In this document: piece by piece, positions 26,541-39,483 of the stretch
Numbering within the stretch: the first letter of the stretch is position 1
Layout: each line of letters begins with the position of its first letter
Assembly: GCF_017354945.1 (NCBI RefSeq)
Contig: NZ_CP071503.1
Coordinates: forward strand, 1,302,001-1,366,000
Length of the DNA stretch: 64,000 nucleotides
From: Shewanella avicenniae
GTDB taxonomy: Bacteria > Pseudomonadota > Gammaproteobacteria > Enterobacterales > Shewanellaceae
Reading direction: 5' to 3'
Notes under the pieces: generated by a model
What the model saw: the letters and a program-made list of their open reading frames with translations, nothing else
Told to the model about the DNA's origin: nothing
Database searches by the model: none
Program-made: the position numbers and the translations under genes

Positions 26541-27893
26541 ATGGCGCAGTTTTTTAAAGAAAAACCAACGAGATCGGTAGCGAAGTCACAAAAACTCAGT
26601 CTCTCAATTCAATCGCTTGATCACCTCGCACAAGGGGTCGCGCAACATCAGGGCAAAGTCGTGTTTGTTGATGGCGCGTTACCGGGTGAAAACGTTCAGA
26701 CGCAGTTGACCGAAAACAAAAAGCAATTTGCCAAAGCCAAGTTGCTACGCATCGATACCCCAAGTGAACAGCGTATTGCGCCAGCTTGCCCGCATTATCA
26801 ACGCTGCGGCGGCTGTAATTTGCAGCACCTAGATCACCAGCAGCAAGCCGCCCATAAACGCCAAGCATTAAAAGCCCTGTTCAGTAAATTGGCGCAGTTG
26901 ACGCCCGCACAACAGGAGGCGTTGCCTGAGATTGATGAAATCCTTTCTGCGCCGTGGGGCTATCGCCGTAAAGCGCGCCTCAGCAGTTGGTATGACCGTC
27001 AGCAAAAGCAATTTACCTTAGGTTTTCGTGGTCGCGAGAGTCATAAGGTGGTTGGCATCGATGCCTGTCCGGTGTTGGCGCCTGAATTAAGTGGGTTGAT
27101 TAAGCCCGTGGCGGCATGTCTGGCACGCTTGCAAAGCGTTGCTACCATTGGCCATGTTGAACTTATTGCTACTGCGCAACTGCCGATGGTGGTGATTCGG
27201 GTAACGCAGAGTTTGTCAGCAAAAGATGAGGCCAAATTAATCGAACTCGCTGAACGGCAAAACTGCGCCATGGTGTTAGAACATGCTGATGAGCAGTGGC
27301 AATACCTTCGAGGTGAGCGACCGAGTTATCAACTGCAAACTACCGCTGCACCACTGTCGCTGCGTTTTAATCCGGGCAATTTCATTCAAGTCAATGCTGG
27401 TGTGAATCAGCACATGGTGGCGCGCGCGGTTGAATGGCTGGCCGTGTCACCAACCGACAAGGTGTTAGACCTCTTTTGTGGCATGGGCAATTTCAGTTTG
27501 GCTATTGCCGCAGGCGGTGCAGAAGTGACGGGCGTTGAAGGGGTGGCAAACCTTGTCGAATTGGCTAAAGCTAATGCTGACGCTGCAGGTTTGGCAAATG
27601 CGACATTTTATTGCAGTGATCTCAATGGCGATTTAACTCGTGAACCATGGTTTGGCAAAATCGACAAGTTGCTGCTTGACCCTTCGCGCGCGGGCGCATT
27701 TGAAGCCTTGGCCCATCTTGGGAAACTATCGCCTGAGCGGGTAGTCTATGTATCGTGTAATCCGGTGAGTTTAGCGCGCGATAGTCAGCAGCTGTTTAAG
27801 CTGGGGTATCAACTCACACAACTCACGGCATTAGATATGTTCCCGCAAACGCATCACATTGAGGCGATGGCATTATTTGTGCGACATAAATAG
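26541..27893 (+). CDS. rlmD: 23S rRNA (uracil-1939-C5)-methyltransferase RlmD
   Basis: 450 residues, slightly longer than E. coli RlmD (433). It has an N-terminal TRAM domain (about 15-75). The [4Fe-4S] ligands include CPHYQRCGGCNLQH, and the Rossmann methyltransferase domain has DLFCGMGNFSL and DPSRAG. The catalytic cysteine lies in YVSCNPVSLARD. It makes m5U1939 in 23S rRNA. It is divergent from barA, 112 bases away, and upstream of relA, as in E. coli. Confidence 0.96.
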   Translation: MAQFFKEKPTRSVAKSQKLSLSIQSLDHLAQGVAQHQGKVVFVDGALPGENVQTQLTENKKQFAKAKLLRIDTPSEQRIAPACPHYQRCGGCNLQHLDHQQQAAHKRQALKALFSKLAQLTPAQQEALPEIDEILSAPWGYRRKARLSSWYDRQQKQFTLGFRGRESHKVVGIDACPVLAPELSGLIKPVAACLARLQSVATIGHVELIATAQLPMVVIRVTQSLSAKDEAKLIELAERQNCAMVLEHADEQWQYLRGERPSYQLQTTAAPLSLRFNPGNFIQVNAGVNQHMVARAVEWLAVSPTDKVLDLFCGMGNFSLAIAAGGAEVTGVEGVANLVELAKANADAAGLANATFYCSDLNGDLTREPWFGKIDKLLLDPSRAGAFEALAHLGKLSPERVVYVSCNPVSLARDSQQLFKLGYQLTQLTALDMFPQTHHIEAMALFVRHK

Positions 27894-27956
27894 CTGTGAG
27901 TACAGACCAAAGGCGCTGTTATTATGGCCAATACATAAAAATGTCATTAGAAACTC

Positions 27957-27981
27957 CGCTGAGGGTTTGACATCCTCAGCG
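27957..27981 (+). promoter_or_regulatory. Hairpin in the rlmD-relA interval
   Basis: CGCTGAGG (27957-27964) pairs perfectly with CCTCAGCG (27974-27981) around a 9-nt loop, 60 bases before the relA start. There is no U-tract, so it is not an ordinary terminator. It may be a relA leader structure or an RNA-processing element. Confidence 0.4.
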
Positions 27982-28040
27982 CAATACAGAAGATAGAGTC
28001 TTCTGTGCCAATTCAACTGGCTCATTTAAGGGATGAAAAA

Positions 28041-30254
28041 ATGGTATCTGTTCGAGAAACACACTTTCAGGACGCTGACTTTAATTTGGATGAGTGGGTT
28101 TGCCGCCACATGCCCCAAAAGGAAGATGCGCAGAAACTGAAGGCGTTATTTCAGCAGATGGATTCGCTTCCCTTAGGTAAGTGCGGGCTTACTCAGCCCG
28201 AGTTGCAGGCAAAAGCGCGCGAGATGATTGAGATTTTGTCACCGCTGAATATGGATCTCGACACCATGTTAGCCGCGTTGATCTTCGTCTATCTTGATGC
28301 TGGCGTGATTAAAGAGTCCACCATCGAGGAAGATTACGGCAAATCATTAGCAACTTTGGTTCACAGCGCTAAAACCATGGAAGCCATCGGCTCGCTCAAG
28401 CTTAACTACGAAAGCCGTGAAGAAGCCGAGCCGCAAATCGACAAAATCCGTAAGATGCTGCTCGCCATGGTGGAAGACGTTCGTGCGGTGGTGATTAAGC
28501 TGGCAGAACGGGTTTTTTTGCTGCGTGCCGTTAAAAACGCGGATGAAGAAACCCGTGTATTACTGGCGCGAGAGATTTCTGATGTCTACGCGCCGCTGGC
28601 TAACCGCTTAGGTATCGGTCAATTGAAATGGGAGTTAGAAGATATCGCGTTTCGTTATCTTCACCCAGAAACCTACAAAGAGATTGCCCATCAGCTCGAT
28701 GGCAAACGCTTAGATCGCGAAAGCTATATTGAAAACTTTGTCAGTCAACTACAACAGCGGTTAGATGAAGAGCATATCCGGGCCAAAGTCTATGGGCGTC
28801 CGAAGCATATCTATTCTATCTGGCGCAAAATGCGTGGCAAACAGCTGAAGTTTGACGAGTTGTTTGACGTGCGTGCGGTGCGTATCGTGACAGAGCGTTT
28901 GCAAGATTGCTACGGCGCGTTAGGTGTGGTGCACACCATGTGGCACCACATTCCGCGTGAGTTTGATGACTATATTGCCAACCCTAAACCTAACGGTTAT
29001 CAATCGATTCATACTATTGTTGTTGGTCCACAAGGCAAGACGGTCGAGATCCAGATCCGTACCCAACAGATGCACGAAGATGCTGAGCTCGGGGTTGCGG
29101 CGCACTGGAAATATAAAGAAGGTCATGCCGGCGGCAAACAAAGCGGTTACGAAGAGAAAATCAACTGGCTGCGTAAGATTCTGCAATGGCAGGAAGATGT
29201 GGCCGAAAGTGGCAACTTGGTGGAAGAGATCCGCAGCCAAGTATTTGAAGACCGCGTTTACGTATTTACCCCAAGTGGTGAAGTAGTGGATTTGCCTATG
29301 GGCTCCACCGTGCTCGATTTTGCCTACTATATTCACTCACAAGTGGGGCACCGCTGTATCGGCGCCAAAGTCGATGGCCGTATCGTGCCGTTTACTTATC
29401 AGGTGCAAACCGGTGAACGCATTGAAATCATCACCTCTAAAACGCCAAACCCTAAACGCGATTGGCTTAACCCTAACATGGGGTATATCAAAACTTCGCG
29501 TGCACGCAGCAAAATTCTGCATTGGCTGAAGCAGCAAGATCGCGATAAGAACTTGGCAGCAGGACGTGAGATGCTCGATGCCGAGTTATCTCGCATTGGC
29601 TTGAATTTGAAAGAAGCCACTATTGCAGTTGATAAGTTCAACATGGGGTCAATGGATGATTTGCTGGTCGCGATTGGCGGCGGCGATGTGCGTCTCAACC
29701 AAGTGGTCAATTTTGTGCAGAACAAGTTGCGCCATGATGAGCCGACGGAAGCAGACGCAATTGACGAGTTGGTGAAGAAGGGCAACCAAAAGCCTAGCAG
29801 CAATAATAAAGACCGTATTGAAGTGAACGGTGTGGGCAACTTGATGAGCCATCTGGCGCGCTGTTGCCAGCCAGTACCGGGCGATGAAATCTTTGGTTTT
29901 ATCACCAAAGGCCGTGGTATTTCGGTACATCGTGCCGACTGTGAACAAGTCAAAGAGTTGATGCGTGCTCACCCAGAACGCGCCGTTGATGTGGTGTGGG
30001 GCGAAAACTATTCTGGCGGGTATAAAGTACGGCTGCGGGTGTTGGCAAATGATCGCACCGGTCTGCTGCGCGACTTGACCTCAGTGTTGGCGGCTGAAAA
30101 ATCTAACGTGTTAGCGATGAATACCTCGTCCGATGTGAAGAATCAAACTGCAACTATCGAGCTTGAAATGGAGATGTACAACGTCGAAGGTTTATCGCGT
30201 GTCATCGCTAAATTGACCCAAGTTGACGGTGTGGTTGAAGCGCGGCGTTTATAA
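28041..30254 (+). CDS. relA: (p)ppGpp synthetase RelA
   Basis: 737 residues from ATG 28041 (MVSVRETH), preceded by AAGGGA; the upstream in-frame ATG adds twelve unconserved residues. Order: an HD domain lacking the catalytic HD pair, the synthetase domain (YGRPKHIYSIWRKM, FDELFDVRAVRI, NPKPNGYQSIHT), TGS, a helical and zinc-finger region (ARCCQPVPGD), and C-terminal ACT. This architecture is RelA (monofunctional) rather than SpoT. It makes (p)ppGpp on amino-acid starvation at stalled ribosomes. mazG follows after 15 bases. Confidence 0.97.
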   Translation: MVSVRETHFQDADFNLDEWVCRHMPQKEDAQKLKALFQQMDSLPLGKCGLTQPELQAKAREMIEILSPLNMDLDTMLAALIFVYLDAGVIKESTIEEDYGKSLATLVHSAKTMEAIGSLKLNYESREEAEPQIDKIRKMLLAMVEDVRAVVIKLAERVFLLRAVKNADEETRVLLAREISDVYAPLANRLGIGQLKWELEDIAFRYLHPETYKEIAHQLDGKRLDRESYIENFVSQLQQRLDEEHIRAKVYGRPKHIYSIWRKMRGKQLKFDELFDVRAVRIVTERLQDCYGALGVVHTMWHHIPREFDDYIANPKPNGYQSIHTIVVGPQGKTVEIQIRTQQMHEDAELGVAAHWKYKEGHAGGKQSGYEEKINWLRKILQWQEDVAESGNLVEEIRSQVFEDRVYVFTPSGEVVDLPMGSTVLDFAYYIHSQVGHRCIGAKVDGRIVPFTYQVQTGERIEIITSKTPNPKRDWLNPNMGYIKTSRARSKILHWLKQQDRDKNLAAGREMLDAELSRIGLNLKEATIAVDKFNMGSMDDLLVAIGGGDVRLNQVVNFVQNKLRHDEPTEADAIDELVKKGNQKPSSNNKDRIEVNGVGNLMSHLARCCQPVPGDEIFGFITKGRGISVHRADCEQVKELMRAHPERAVDVVWGENYSGGYKVRLRVLANDRTGLLRDLTSVLAAEKSNVLAMNTSSDVKNQTATIELEMEMYNVEGLSRVIAKLTQVDGVVEARRL

Positions 30255-30269
30255 ATTAAGAAATTAGCA

Positions 30270-31076
30270 ATGACAGTTCAGCAATACCAACTCGATGACC
30301 TGCTGCGGATTATGACTCAGTTGCGTCATCCTGAGCTTGGCTGCCCGTGGGATAAGCAGCAAACCTTCGCCTCCATTGTGCCTTTTACGCTTGAAGAGGC
30401 GTATGAGGTCGCTGATGCCATTGCCAACGAAGATTGGCAAGAGTTGCCTTCAGAGTTAGGGGATTTATTGTTCCAAGTGGTGTTTTATGCAGAATTGGGG
30501 CGCGAACAGCAGCGCTTTGATTTTAATGATGTTGTACACCGAATCTGCCACAAACTTATCACTCGTCATCCGCATGTGTTTGGTGAGTTAGCCGACGCCA
30601 ATCTCTCTGAGCAGCAACTGAAAGACAATTGGGAACAGCAAAAGGCGCAAGAGCGCAATGCCCGAACTCAAACCTCCATTCTGGCGGATATTCCTAAAGC
30701 GCTACCATCGCTCGCTCGCGCGGTAAAAATTCAAAAGCGTGTCGCGCGAGTCGGTTTTGATTGGGATGAGTTAGCGCCGGTGGTTGCCAAAGTGCATGAA
30801 GAGATTGATGAAGTGCTGGCAGAGGTGCAGCCGCAACAACCCGCATCGGCGGCATTGAAAGAAGAAGTTGGCGATTTGCTGTTTGCCGTCGCTAATTTAG
30901 CAAGACACCTCGGCGTGAACCCTGAAGAGGCATTACACGTCGCAAATCGCAAATTTGAGCGACGTTTTCGTGGCGTTGAGCAAAAAGTGGCGCAATCGGG
31001 TAAACCCTTTAGCGATCACACTTTGCAGAGTTTGGATCAATTTTGGAATGAAGTAAAAACGACAGAAGTTAAATAG
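30270..31076 (+). CDS. mazG: Nucleoside triphosphate pyrophosphohydrolase MazG
   Basis: 268 residues with two MazG repeats, each carrying the metal-binding EExxE-type helices: LEEAYEVADAI with ELGDLLFQVVFYAELG, and EEIDEVLAEV with EEVGDLLFAVANLA. It hydrolyses NTPs to NMP and PPi. It lies directly downstream of relA without the mazEF toxin-antitoxin genes found in between in E. coli, and is presumably cotranscribed with relA. Confidence 0.95.
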   Translation: MTVQQYQLDDLLRIMTQLRHPELGCPWDKQQTFASIVPFTLEEAYEVADAIANEDWQELPSELGDLLFQVVFYAELGREQQRFDFNDVVHRICHKLITRHPHVFGELADANLSEQQLKDNWEQQKAQERNARTQTSILADIPKALPSLARAVKIQKRVARVGFDWDELAPVVAKVHEEIDEVLAEVQPQQPASAALKEEVGDLLFAVANLARHLGVNPEEALHVANRKFERRFRGVEQKVAQSGKPFSDHTLQSLDQFWNEVKTTEVK

Positions 31077-31123
31077 TTAACTAAAAACTCATCAGATCTG
31101 TCCTATTTTATGCCGTTTGCGGT

Positions 31124-32852
<1,729 letters not shown>

Positions 32853-32859
32853 GATAACG

Positions 32860-32892
32860 AAAGCCGGACTGCGAAGCAGCTCCGGCTTTTTT
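32860..32892 (+). terminator. Terminator after pyrG
   Basis: Stem AAAGCCGGA (32860-32868) with 32881-32889, T-run to 32892. Confidence 0.88.
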
Positions 32893-32908
32893 ATCAAAAA
32901 AGATGTAA

Positions 32909-33012
32909 TTCCGCCTAGGAAAGATATTATCATATAATAACACTTGAAGGTGAGTTAGGCGGAAATGCCAATACCCATGTAATCGCGGTATATGGGTATG
33001 GGTTTTTCTTTC
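32909..33012 (+). promoter_or_regulatory. eno leader with promoter, inverted repeat and attenuator-like hairpin
   Basis: TATAAT at 32933-32938 is a likely -10 element. A 9-bp inverted repeat TTCCGCCTA / TAGGCGGAA (32909-32917, 32956-32964) flanks it. Downstream, CCaATACCCAT (32968-32978) pairs with 32992-33002 and is followed by TTTTTCTTT, a terminator-like structure about 30 bases before eno. It would stop transcription before eno unless antagonised, suggesting attenuation. Alternatively it ends a short leader RNA. Confidence 0.5.
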
Positions 33013-33021
33013 AAACTTTAA

Positions 33022-34335
<1,314 letters not shown>

Positions 34336-34354
34336 TTTTCGCTGATTTTTAGTA

Positions 34355-34381
34355 AAAGGCTGCCAACGGGCAGCCTTTTTT
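34355..34381 (+). terminator. Terminator after eno
   Basis: AAAGGCTGCC (34355-34364) with 34369-34378 and six Ts. Confidence 0.9.
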
Positions 34382-34430
34382 GTTGTAATATTCGCTGGCC
34401 GCTAACACTGTACCGGTGAGATTTATCATC

Positions 34431-34730
34431 ATGAAACGTTTGCTACTTCTCGGGATTGCCTTACTTGCCTTGCTACAGCACCGCTTATGGATGGGTGATA
34501 ACAGTTTGACGGAATATTTTCAGCTTGAACGCCAGATTGCCGCACAAACCAGTAGTAACGCCGAGTTAGCGCAACGTAACAATGCGTTAAAGGCGGAAAT
34601 TGCCGATTTACGCAGTGGCACAGAAGCGATTGAAGAGCGTGCCCGTAACGAGCTGGGCCTAATAAAAAAGGGTGAAACCTTTTATCGTGTTGTGGGCGGT
34701 GAACAACGCTCGATGACCAACACCAACTAA
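34431..34730 (+). CDS. ftsB: Cell division protein FtsB
   Basis: 99 residues from ATG 34431 (MKRLLLLGIALLALLQ); a GTG five codons upstream is in frame but unnecessary. There is one N-terminal membrane helix, then a coiled coil (about 28-70; LERQIAAQTSSNAELAQRNNALKAEI, broken by design here into parts) and a short C-terminal beta segment ending near ETFYRVV. FtsB links FtsL and FtsQ in the divisome. It is the first gene of the run leading to rpoS. Confidence 0.93.
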   Translation: MKRLLLLGIALLALLQHRLWMGDNSLTEYFQLERQIAAQTSSNAELAQRNNALKAEIADLRSGTEAIEERARNELGLIKKGETFYRVVGGEQRSMTNTN

Positions 34731-34758
34731 ACATACTAGAGACAAGTTTCTCATCATC

Positions 34759-35481
34759 ATGAGTCATTCATCTTCTGATTCACCTTCATTGGCGAAGGTT
34801 ATTGCGGTAGTGCCTGCCGCAGGTATTGGCAGTCGTATGCAAGCCGAACGCCCCAAACAATATCTGCCCTTGGCCGATAGCTGTATTTTGGCCGTCACGC
34901 TCGATGTGCTGTTATCTCATCCTGCGATCAGCGAAGTTGTCGTAGCACTTAATCCCGACGACACCTATTTTAGTGCGTTGCCGCAAGCTAAGCATCCCAA
35001 GCTGCGTCAAGTCATCGGCGGCGCAGAGCGCGTTGACTCAGTCATTGCCGCGCTACAACTGATAGATACACCAGCGAGTTGGGCATTAGTGCATGATGCT
35101 GCACGTCCGTGTTTGACCCATACCGATATCGACAAGTTATTAAGCAGCAGAAGCCAATTTCCTCATGGTGCCATTTTGGCGGCCCCGGTGCGTGATACCA
35201 TGAAACGTGCCGGCAACAATGGTTGTATTGCTACTACTGTACCGCGTGAAGCCTTATGGCATGCGTTGACCCCACAGCTTTTTCCGACAGCAGAATTGCT
35301 GCTAGCGCTTGAACAAGCCGTGCAGGCGGGGGTGAATGTGACCGATGAAGCATCAGCGATGGAATGGAAAGGCGTTTCACCTGGCTTGGTATCGGGGCGG
35401 GTAGATAACATTAAGGTGACCCATCCTGATGATTTGCCGTTAGCTGCACTTTATCTCGAATATCACCGTCATCATCACTAG
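34759..35481 (+). CDS. ispD: 2-C-methyl-D-erythritol 4-phosphate cytidylyltransferase
   Basis: 240 residues. The nucleotidyltransferase signature [20 protein letters not shown] gives the CTP-binding loop. The VHDAARPC and VPREALWHA(L)TPQLF segments are conserved. It makes CDP-ME in the MEP pathway, downstream of Dxs (this window, 8291). ispF starts 14 bases after its stop. Confidence 0.97.
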   Translation: MSHSSSDSPSLAKVIAVVPAAGIGSRMQAERPKQYLPLADSCILAVTLDVLLSHPAISEVVVALNPDDTYFSALPQAKHPKLRQVIGGAERVDSVIAALQLIDTPASWALVHDAARPCLTHTDIDKLLSSRSQFPHGAILAAPVRDTMKRAGNNGCIATTVPREALWHALTPQLFPTAELLLALEQAVQAGVNVTDEASAMEWKGVSPGLVSGRVDNIKVTHPDDLPLAALYLEYHRHHH

Positions 35482-35495
35482 ATTTGGAGTTAACC

Positions 35496-35978
35496 ATGGC
35501 AATAAGAATTGGCCACGGCTTTGATGTGCATAAATTTGGCGGTGATAAGCCGCTGATGCTCGGAGGTGTTGTTGTACCTTATGAGTGCGGTTTAATCGCC
35601 CATTCTGATGGTGACGTGGTATTACACGCTATTTCAGACGCCATCTTAGGCGCGATGGCGCTGGGTGATATTGGCCGTCATTTCCCAGATACTGACGCAC
35701 AGTTTGCTGGCGCAGATAGCCGAGTCTTATTGCGTCATTGTTTAAGCCTCGCGCATGCCAAAGGCTTTGTTGTGGGGAATCTTGACGTCACAGTGATTGC
35801 CCAAGCACCGAAAATGGCACCGCACATCGAGGCAATTCGCGCCGTGTTAGTGCAAGATTTACAGGTAGACATTGATGCAATCAACGTCAAAGCTACTACT
35901 ACCGAAAAACTCGGCTTTACAGGCCGCAAAGAAGGTATTGCCGTGGAAGCGGTGGTATTGATGGAAGGAATTCGCTAA
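35496..35978 (+). CDS. ispF: 2-C-methyl-D-erythritol 2,4-cyclodiphosphate synthase
   Basis: 160 residues from ATG 35496 ([14 protein letters not shown]), with GGAG upstream; a TTG four codons earlier is open. Metal ligands are seen in GFDVH and [10 protein letters not shown], and the [12 protein letters not shown](K)EGI loop is conserved. The trimeric enzyme forms MEcPP. Its stop codon is immediately followed by the truD start codon. Confidence 0.97.
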   Translation: MAIRIGHGFDVHKFGGDKPLMLGGVVVPYECGLIAHSDGDVVLHAISDAILGAMALGDIGRHFPDTDAQFAGADSRVLLRHCLSLAHAKGFVVGNLDVTVIAQAPKMAPHIEAIRAVLVQDLQVDIDAINVKATTTEKLGFTGRKEGIAVEAVVLMEGIR

Positions 35979-37043
35979 GTGAACATTGTTGAATCACTCA
36001 CTTTTTTACATGGTACGCCAAGCGCAACGGCCAACATTCGCAGCGAAAACGCTGATTTTATCGTTCAGGAAATTCTGCCGTTCACTATGACGGGCGAGGG
36101 TGAACATCACCTGCTGTATATTCAAAAAAATGGCCTGAATACGGTTGAAGTGGCAGAGCGTCTGTCTAAATTTGCCAAAGTACACCCACGCGATGTTAGC
36201 TATGCCGGACAAAAGGACAAGAATGCGATCACTGAACAGTGGTTCTGCGTACGTATTCCCGGTAAGGATACGCCCGAGTGGCAAAGCCTTAATGGCGAAT
36301 TGCTGACGGTGTTAGAGGCCACTCGTCACAGCAAAAAATTACGCGTAGGTGCGTTGTCGGGTAACCGTTTTAAGCTAACGCTGCGCAATATTAGCGGTAT
36401 GCAGGCTTTACTGGAGCGTTTGGAGCTCGTCAAAAAAATTGGCGTGCCTAACTACTTTGGTGAGCAACGTTTTGGTCACGAGGGCGCCAATATTCAAAAA
36501 GCGCGTGACATGTTCGCAGGTAAAAAAGTCAAAAACAGCAATCAAAAGTCAATGTACCTGTCGGCGGCTCGCTCACTGCTGTTTAACCAAGTGGTTGCCG
36601 ACCGTTTGGCCAAGCATCAGTTAGCACCTCTGGCGGGTGACTGTGTGATGTTGTCCGGTTCCCGTAGTTTTTTTACCGTTGAGCAATGGGATACTGAATT
36701 ACTAGAACGTCTTCAGCAAGCCGATATTCAACTTTCAGCGCCACTTTGGGGCGAAGGCGAGTTGGTTGCGGTAGCGGATGCCGCCGAGTTTGAGCTGGCA
36801 GCGTTAGCGGAATTTGAAATCGAGCGCGTAGGCTTAACCAAATTCGATTTGAAGCAAGAGCGTCGCCCATTGTTACTCCAACCGGAAGCCTTTAATTGGC
36901 AGCAAATTGATGAGCAAACATTAGTGTTGGACTTTATTCTGCCTGCAGGCGCATTTGCGACCTCGGTATTGCGTGAATTAGCACAATATCAGGATATGGC
37001 TGAAGTTCGCCGCCAAGCATGGCTAGCCAGCAAAGAAACATAG
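35979..37043 (+). CDS. truD: tRNA pseudouridine-13 synthase TruD
   Basis: 354 residues starting at GTG 35979, abutting the ispF stop. The TruD signature [15 protein letters not shown] contains the catalytic aspartate. The NYFGEQRFG motif follows. It makes pseudouridine at tRNA-Glu position 13. It is part of the ftsB-ispD-ispF-truD-surE-pcm run and ends 11 bases before surE. Confidence 0.96.
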   Translation: MNIVESLTFLHGTPSATANIRSENADFIVQEILPFTMTGEGEHHLLYIQKNGLNTVEVAERLSKFAKVHPRDVSYAGQKDKNAITEQWFCVRIPGKDTPEWQSLNGELLTVLEATRHSKKLRVGALSGNRFKLTLRNISGMQALLERLELVKKIGVPNYFGEQRFGHEGANIQKARDMFAGKKVKNSNQKSMYLSAARSLLFNQVVADRLAKHQLAPLAGDCVMLSGSRSFFTVEQWDTELLERLQQADIQLSAPLWGEGELVAVADAAEFELAALAEFEIERVGLTKFDLKQERRPLLLQPEAFNWQQIDEQTLVLDFILPAGAFATSVLRELAQYQDMAEVRRQAWLASKET

Positions 37044-37054
37044 GAACAAGATTG

Positions 37055-37801
37055 ATGAATATTCTGATCAGTAATGATGATGGTGTTAACGCCCTCGGTA
37101 TAAAAGTGCTGACTGAAGCATTGAGCCGTATCGGTGACACGCTAACCGTCGCACCTGATCGCAATTGTTCTGGTGCGAGTAACTCGTTAACCTTGACTAA
37201 TCCTTTAAGGATTAATAAGTTAGAGAACGGCTATATTTCAGTAAATGGCACGCCCACCGATTGTGTGCATCTCGCTATTCGCCAGTTGTGTAAGCAAGAG
37301 CCTGATATTGTGGTGTCAGGTATTAATGCTGGTGCAAATCTCGGCGATGATACCTTGTACTCAGGTACGGTTGCGGCAGCGATGGAAGGACGCTTTCTCG
37401 GCCTTCCCGCGATTGCCGTGTCATTAGTTGGGCGAGAGTTAGTGCACTATGGCACCGCTGCGGCTTATGCGGTGAAAGTGATTGAAGGCTTACTGCGTCA
37501 TCCACTGGATGCTGATCAAATATTGAATATCAATGTGCCCGATTTGCCACTGGATCAAATTAAGGGCGTGAAGGTGACCCGCTTGGGCACGCGCCATAAA
37601 GCGGAAGACATGATAAAAACACAGGATCCTCACGGACGAGATATCTACTGGCTTGGTCCTGTCGGGCAAGAACTGGATGTTGGCGAGGATACAGATTTTT
37701 ATACCGTAGCAGCAGGTTATGTGTCGATTACTCCGTTGACTGTTGATTTGACGGCGTACAAGCAGTTATCAAAGCTTAAGGAATGGATTGATATCTTATG
37801 A
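37055..37801 (+). CDS. surE: 5'/3'-nucleotidase SurE
   Basis: 248 residues from ATG 37055 ([16 protein letters not shown]), with AGGAACA upstream. The metal site Asp pair (SNDDG), Ser in GASNSLTL and Asn in [19 protein letters not shown] are all present. It hydrolyses nucleoside monophosphates in stationary phase. It overlaps pcm by four bases (ATGA), indicating translational coupling. Confidence 0.97.
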   Translation: MNILISNDDGVNALGIKVLTEALSRIGDTLTVAPDRNCSGASNSLTLTNPLRINKLENGYISVNGTPTDCVHLAIRQLCKQEPDIVVSGINAGANLGDDTLYSGTVAAAMEGRFLGLPAIAVSLVGRELVHYGTAAAYAVKVIEGLLRHPLDADQILNINVPDLPLDQIKGVKVTRLGTRHKAEDMIKTQDPHGRDIYWLGPVGQELDVGEDTDFYTVAAGYVSITPLTVDLTAYKQLSKLKEWIDIL

Positions 37802-38436
37802 GTCGAATGGCGTCCGCTTCTGCGGCAATGCAACTGGCACAACGTTTGGCGCAATCGGGGATTACAGATCCTGAAGTGCTGCGGGTGATAGCGCAGACGC
37901 CGCGAGAGTTATTTCTTGATGGCGCGTTGACGCATAAAGCGTATGAAAATACCGCGTTGCCGATTGGTTCTGGGCAAACGATCTCTCAACCTTACATTGT
38001 GGCCAGAATGACCGAACTTGTGTTGGCACATCAACCAACGTCAGTATTGGAGATTGGTACTGGCTCAGGGTATCAAGCCGCGATATTAGCGCAATTAATT
38101 CCGCAGCTTTGTACCGTCGAGCGGATTAAAAGCTTGCAGATCCAAGCCCGCCTACGCTTAAAGCGACTTGATTTACATAATGTCTCATTCAAATATGGCG
38201 ACGGTTGGAAAGGCTGGGCTAATAGAGCACCATTTGACGCCATCATCGTTACCGCGGCGGCCAGTGAAATTCCAAGCGCTCTGCTGCAACAATTAGCAGA
38301 TTCAGGCGTGTTAATTATTCCGGTGGGTGAAGATAATCAACAACTACTTAAGGTGCAGCGACGTGGCGATCAATATTCCTCGACCGTTATAGAGTCAGTG
38401 AAATTTGTACCGCTAATAAATGGTGATTTGGCTTAA
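37798..38436 (+). CDS. pcm: Protein-L-isoaspartate O-methyltransferase
   Basis: 212 residues. The AdoMet motif [15 protein letters not shown] and the [15 protein letters not shown] substrate loop are typical. It repairs isoaspartyl residues in ageing proteins, which suits its place beside surE, nlpD and rpoS. It starts inside the surE stop. Confidence 0.97.
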   Translation: MSRMASASAAMQLAQRLAQSGITDPEVLRVIAQTPRELFLDGALTHKAYENTALPIGSGQTISQPYIVARMTELVLAHQPTSVLEIGTGSGYQAAILAQLIPQLCTVERIKSLQIQARLRLKRLDLHNVSFKYGDGWKGWANRAPFDAIIVTAAASEIPSALLQQLADSGVLIIPVGEDNQQLLKVQRRGDQYSSTVIESVKFVPLINGDLA

Positions 38437-38446
38437 TAGGCAATGA

Positions 38447-39409
38447 ATGGGGAACGGAGTGCTCATAAATTCAGAAAGAGTAATATTGCCTTATTATATT
38501 ATTAGTGGCCGTTTAGTTGCGGCGCTAATATTGCTGTTTTTTTTATTTTTGATGAGTGGCTGTAGTTTTCAAGCGGAAAAGTCTGCGCCTGTTTATTCTA
38601 TTCATCAAAACCATTCTCCACGTTTCGAGAAAGGTTCCATTGATACTCACGCTTACAAAGTCAAAAAAGGTGACACGCTATATTCCATTGCTTGGGGGGC
38701 TGATAAAGATTACCGCGCGCTGGCAAAATTAAATAATCTCGATCGTGACTTCACCATATATCCAGGGCAAATTTTACAATTAGTGGCCAAAAAGCCTAAA
38801 ACACGTCAAAGCAGCCTGAAATCGAGTAAAAACTCAGTTAATACGACTAAAGAAAATGACGACAAAACTGTTAAAAAACAGAGTGATAATGACGAATCGT
38901 CCATTAGTCGAATCGCACCTTCCAAAGCTCAAAAAAAGCTTGATTCCGGTCACAATAATTCGTACGCTGTAACGACTGGTAAACAAGTTGTTAACCCAGT
39001 TATCCACAATAACAGCGAAACCAATTTGCCTAGCAAAGTTAATCGCTGGATGTGGCCAGCCAACGGACGGCTAGTTGGAAATTTTTCCAATAGTGAACAA
39101 GGAAGTAAAGGGATCAAAATCGCTGGTAATCGTGGTGACATGATAAAAGCCGCAGCTGATGGTCGCGTTGTATATGCAGGTAGTGCTCTGCGAGGATACG
39201 GGAACCTCGTCATTATCAAGCATAGCGATGATTACTTAAGTGCTTATGCTCACGCCGACAAAATTTTGGTCCAAGAAAAACAGCAAGTGTCCGCGGGGCA
39301 AACAGTGGCCCTAATGGGAAGCTCAGGCACAAACCAAGTGATGCTACATTTTGAAATAAGATATCTTGGTAAGTCTGTTAACCCAATAACTTATTTACCC
39401 AAACGTTGA
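38447..39409 (+). CDS. nlpD: NlpD, amidase-activator lipoprotein
   Basis: Up to 320 residues from ATG 38447; a GTG at 38459 after GGAACGGA is another possible start. A lipoprotein signal ends at LMSGC. One LysM domain (about 65-110; [22 protein letters not shown]) is followed by a Lys/Ser-rich linker and a C-terminal M23 fold. The M23 metal residues are lost ([10 protein letters not shown] in place of H/D positions, LHFEI in place of HxH), as in other NlpD/EnvC regulators of amidases. The main rpoS promoter usually lies within nlpD. Confidence 0.93.
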   Translation: MGNGVLINSERVILPYYIISGRLVAALILLFFLFLMSGCSFQAEKSAPVYSIHQNHSPRFEKGSIDTHAYKVKKGDTLYSIAWGADKDYRALAKLNNLDRDFTIYPGQILQLVAKKPKTRQSSLKSSKNSVNTTKENDDKTVKKQSDNDESSISRIAPSKAQKKLDSGHNNSYAVTTGKQVVNPVIHNNSETNLPSKVNRWMWPANGRLVGNFSNSEQGSKGIKIAGNRGDMIKAAADGRVVYAGSALRGYGNLVIIKHSDDYLSAYAHADKILVQEKQQVSAGQTVALMGSSGTNQVMLHFEIRYLGKSVNPITYLPKR

Positions 39410-39483
39410 TTGTTTGGTGCCGTTTTGGCATTGGAGGATGTAAAAAATGTAGGTTGTCTTTTTCGTTTGTGGGAGAGCACATC

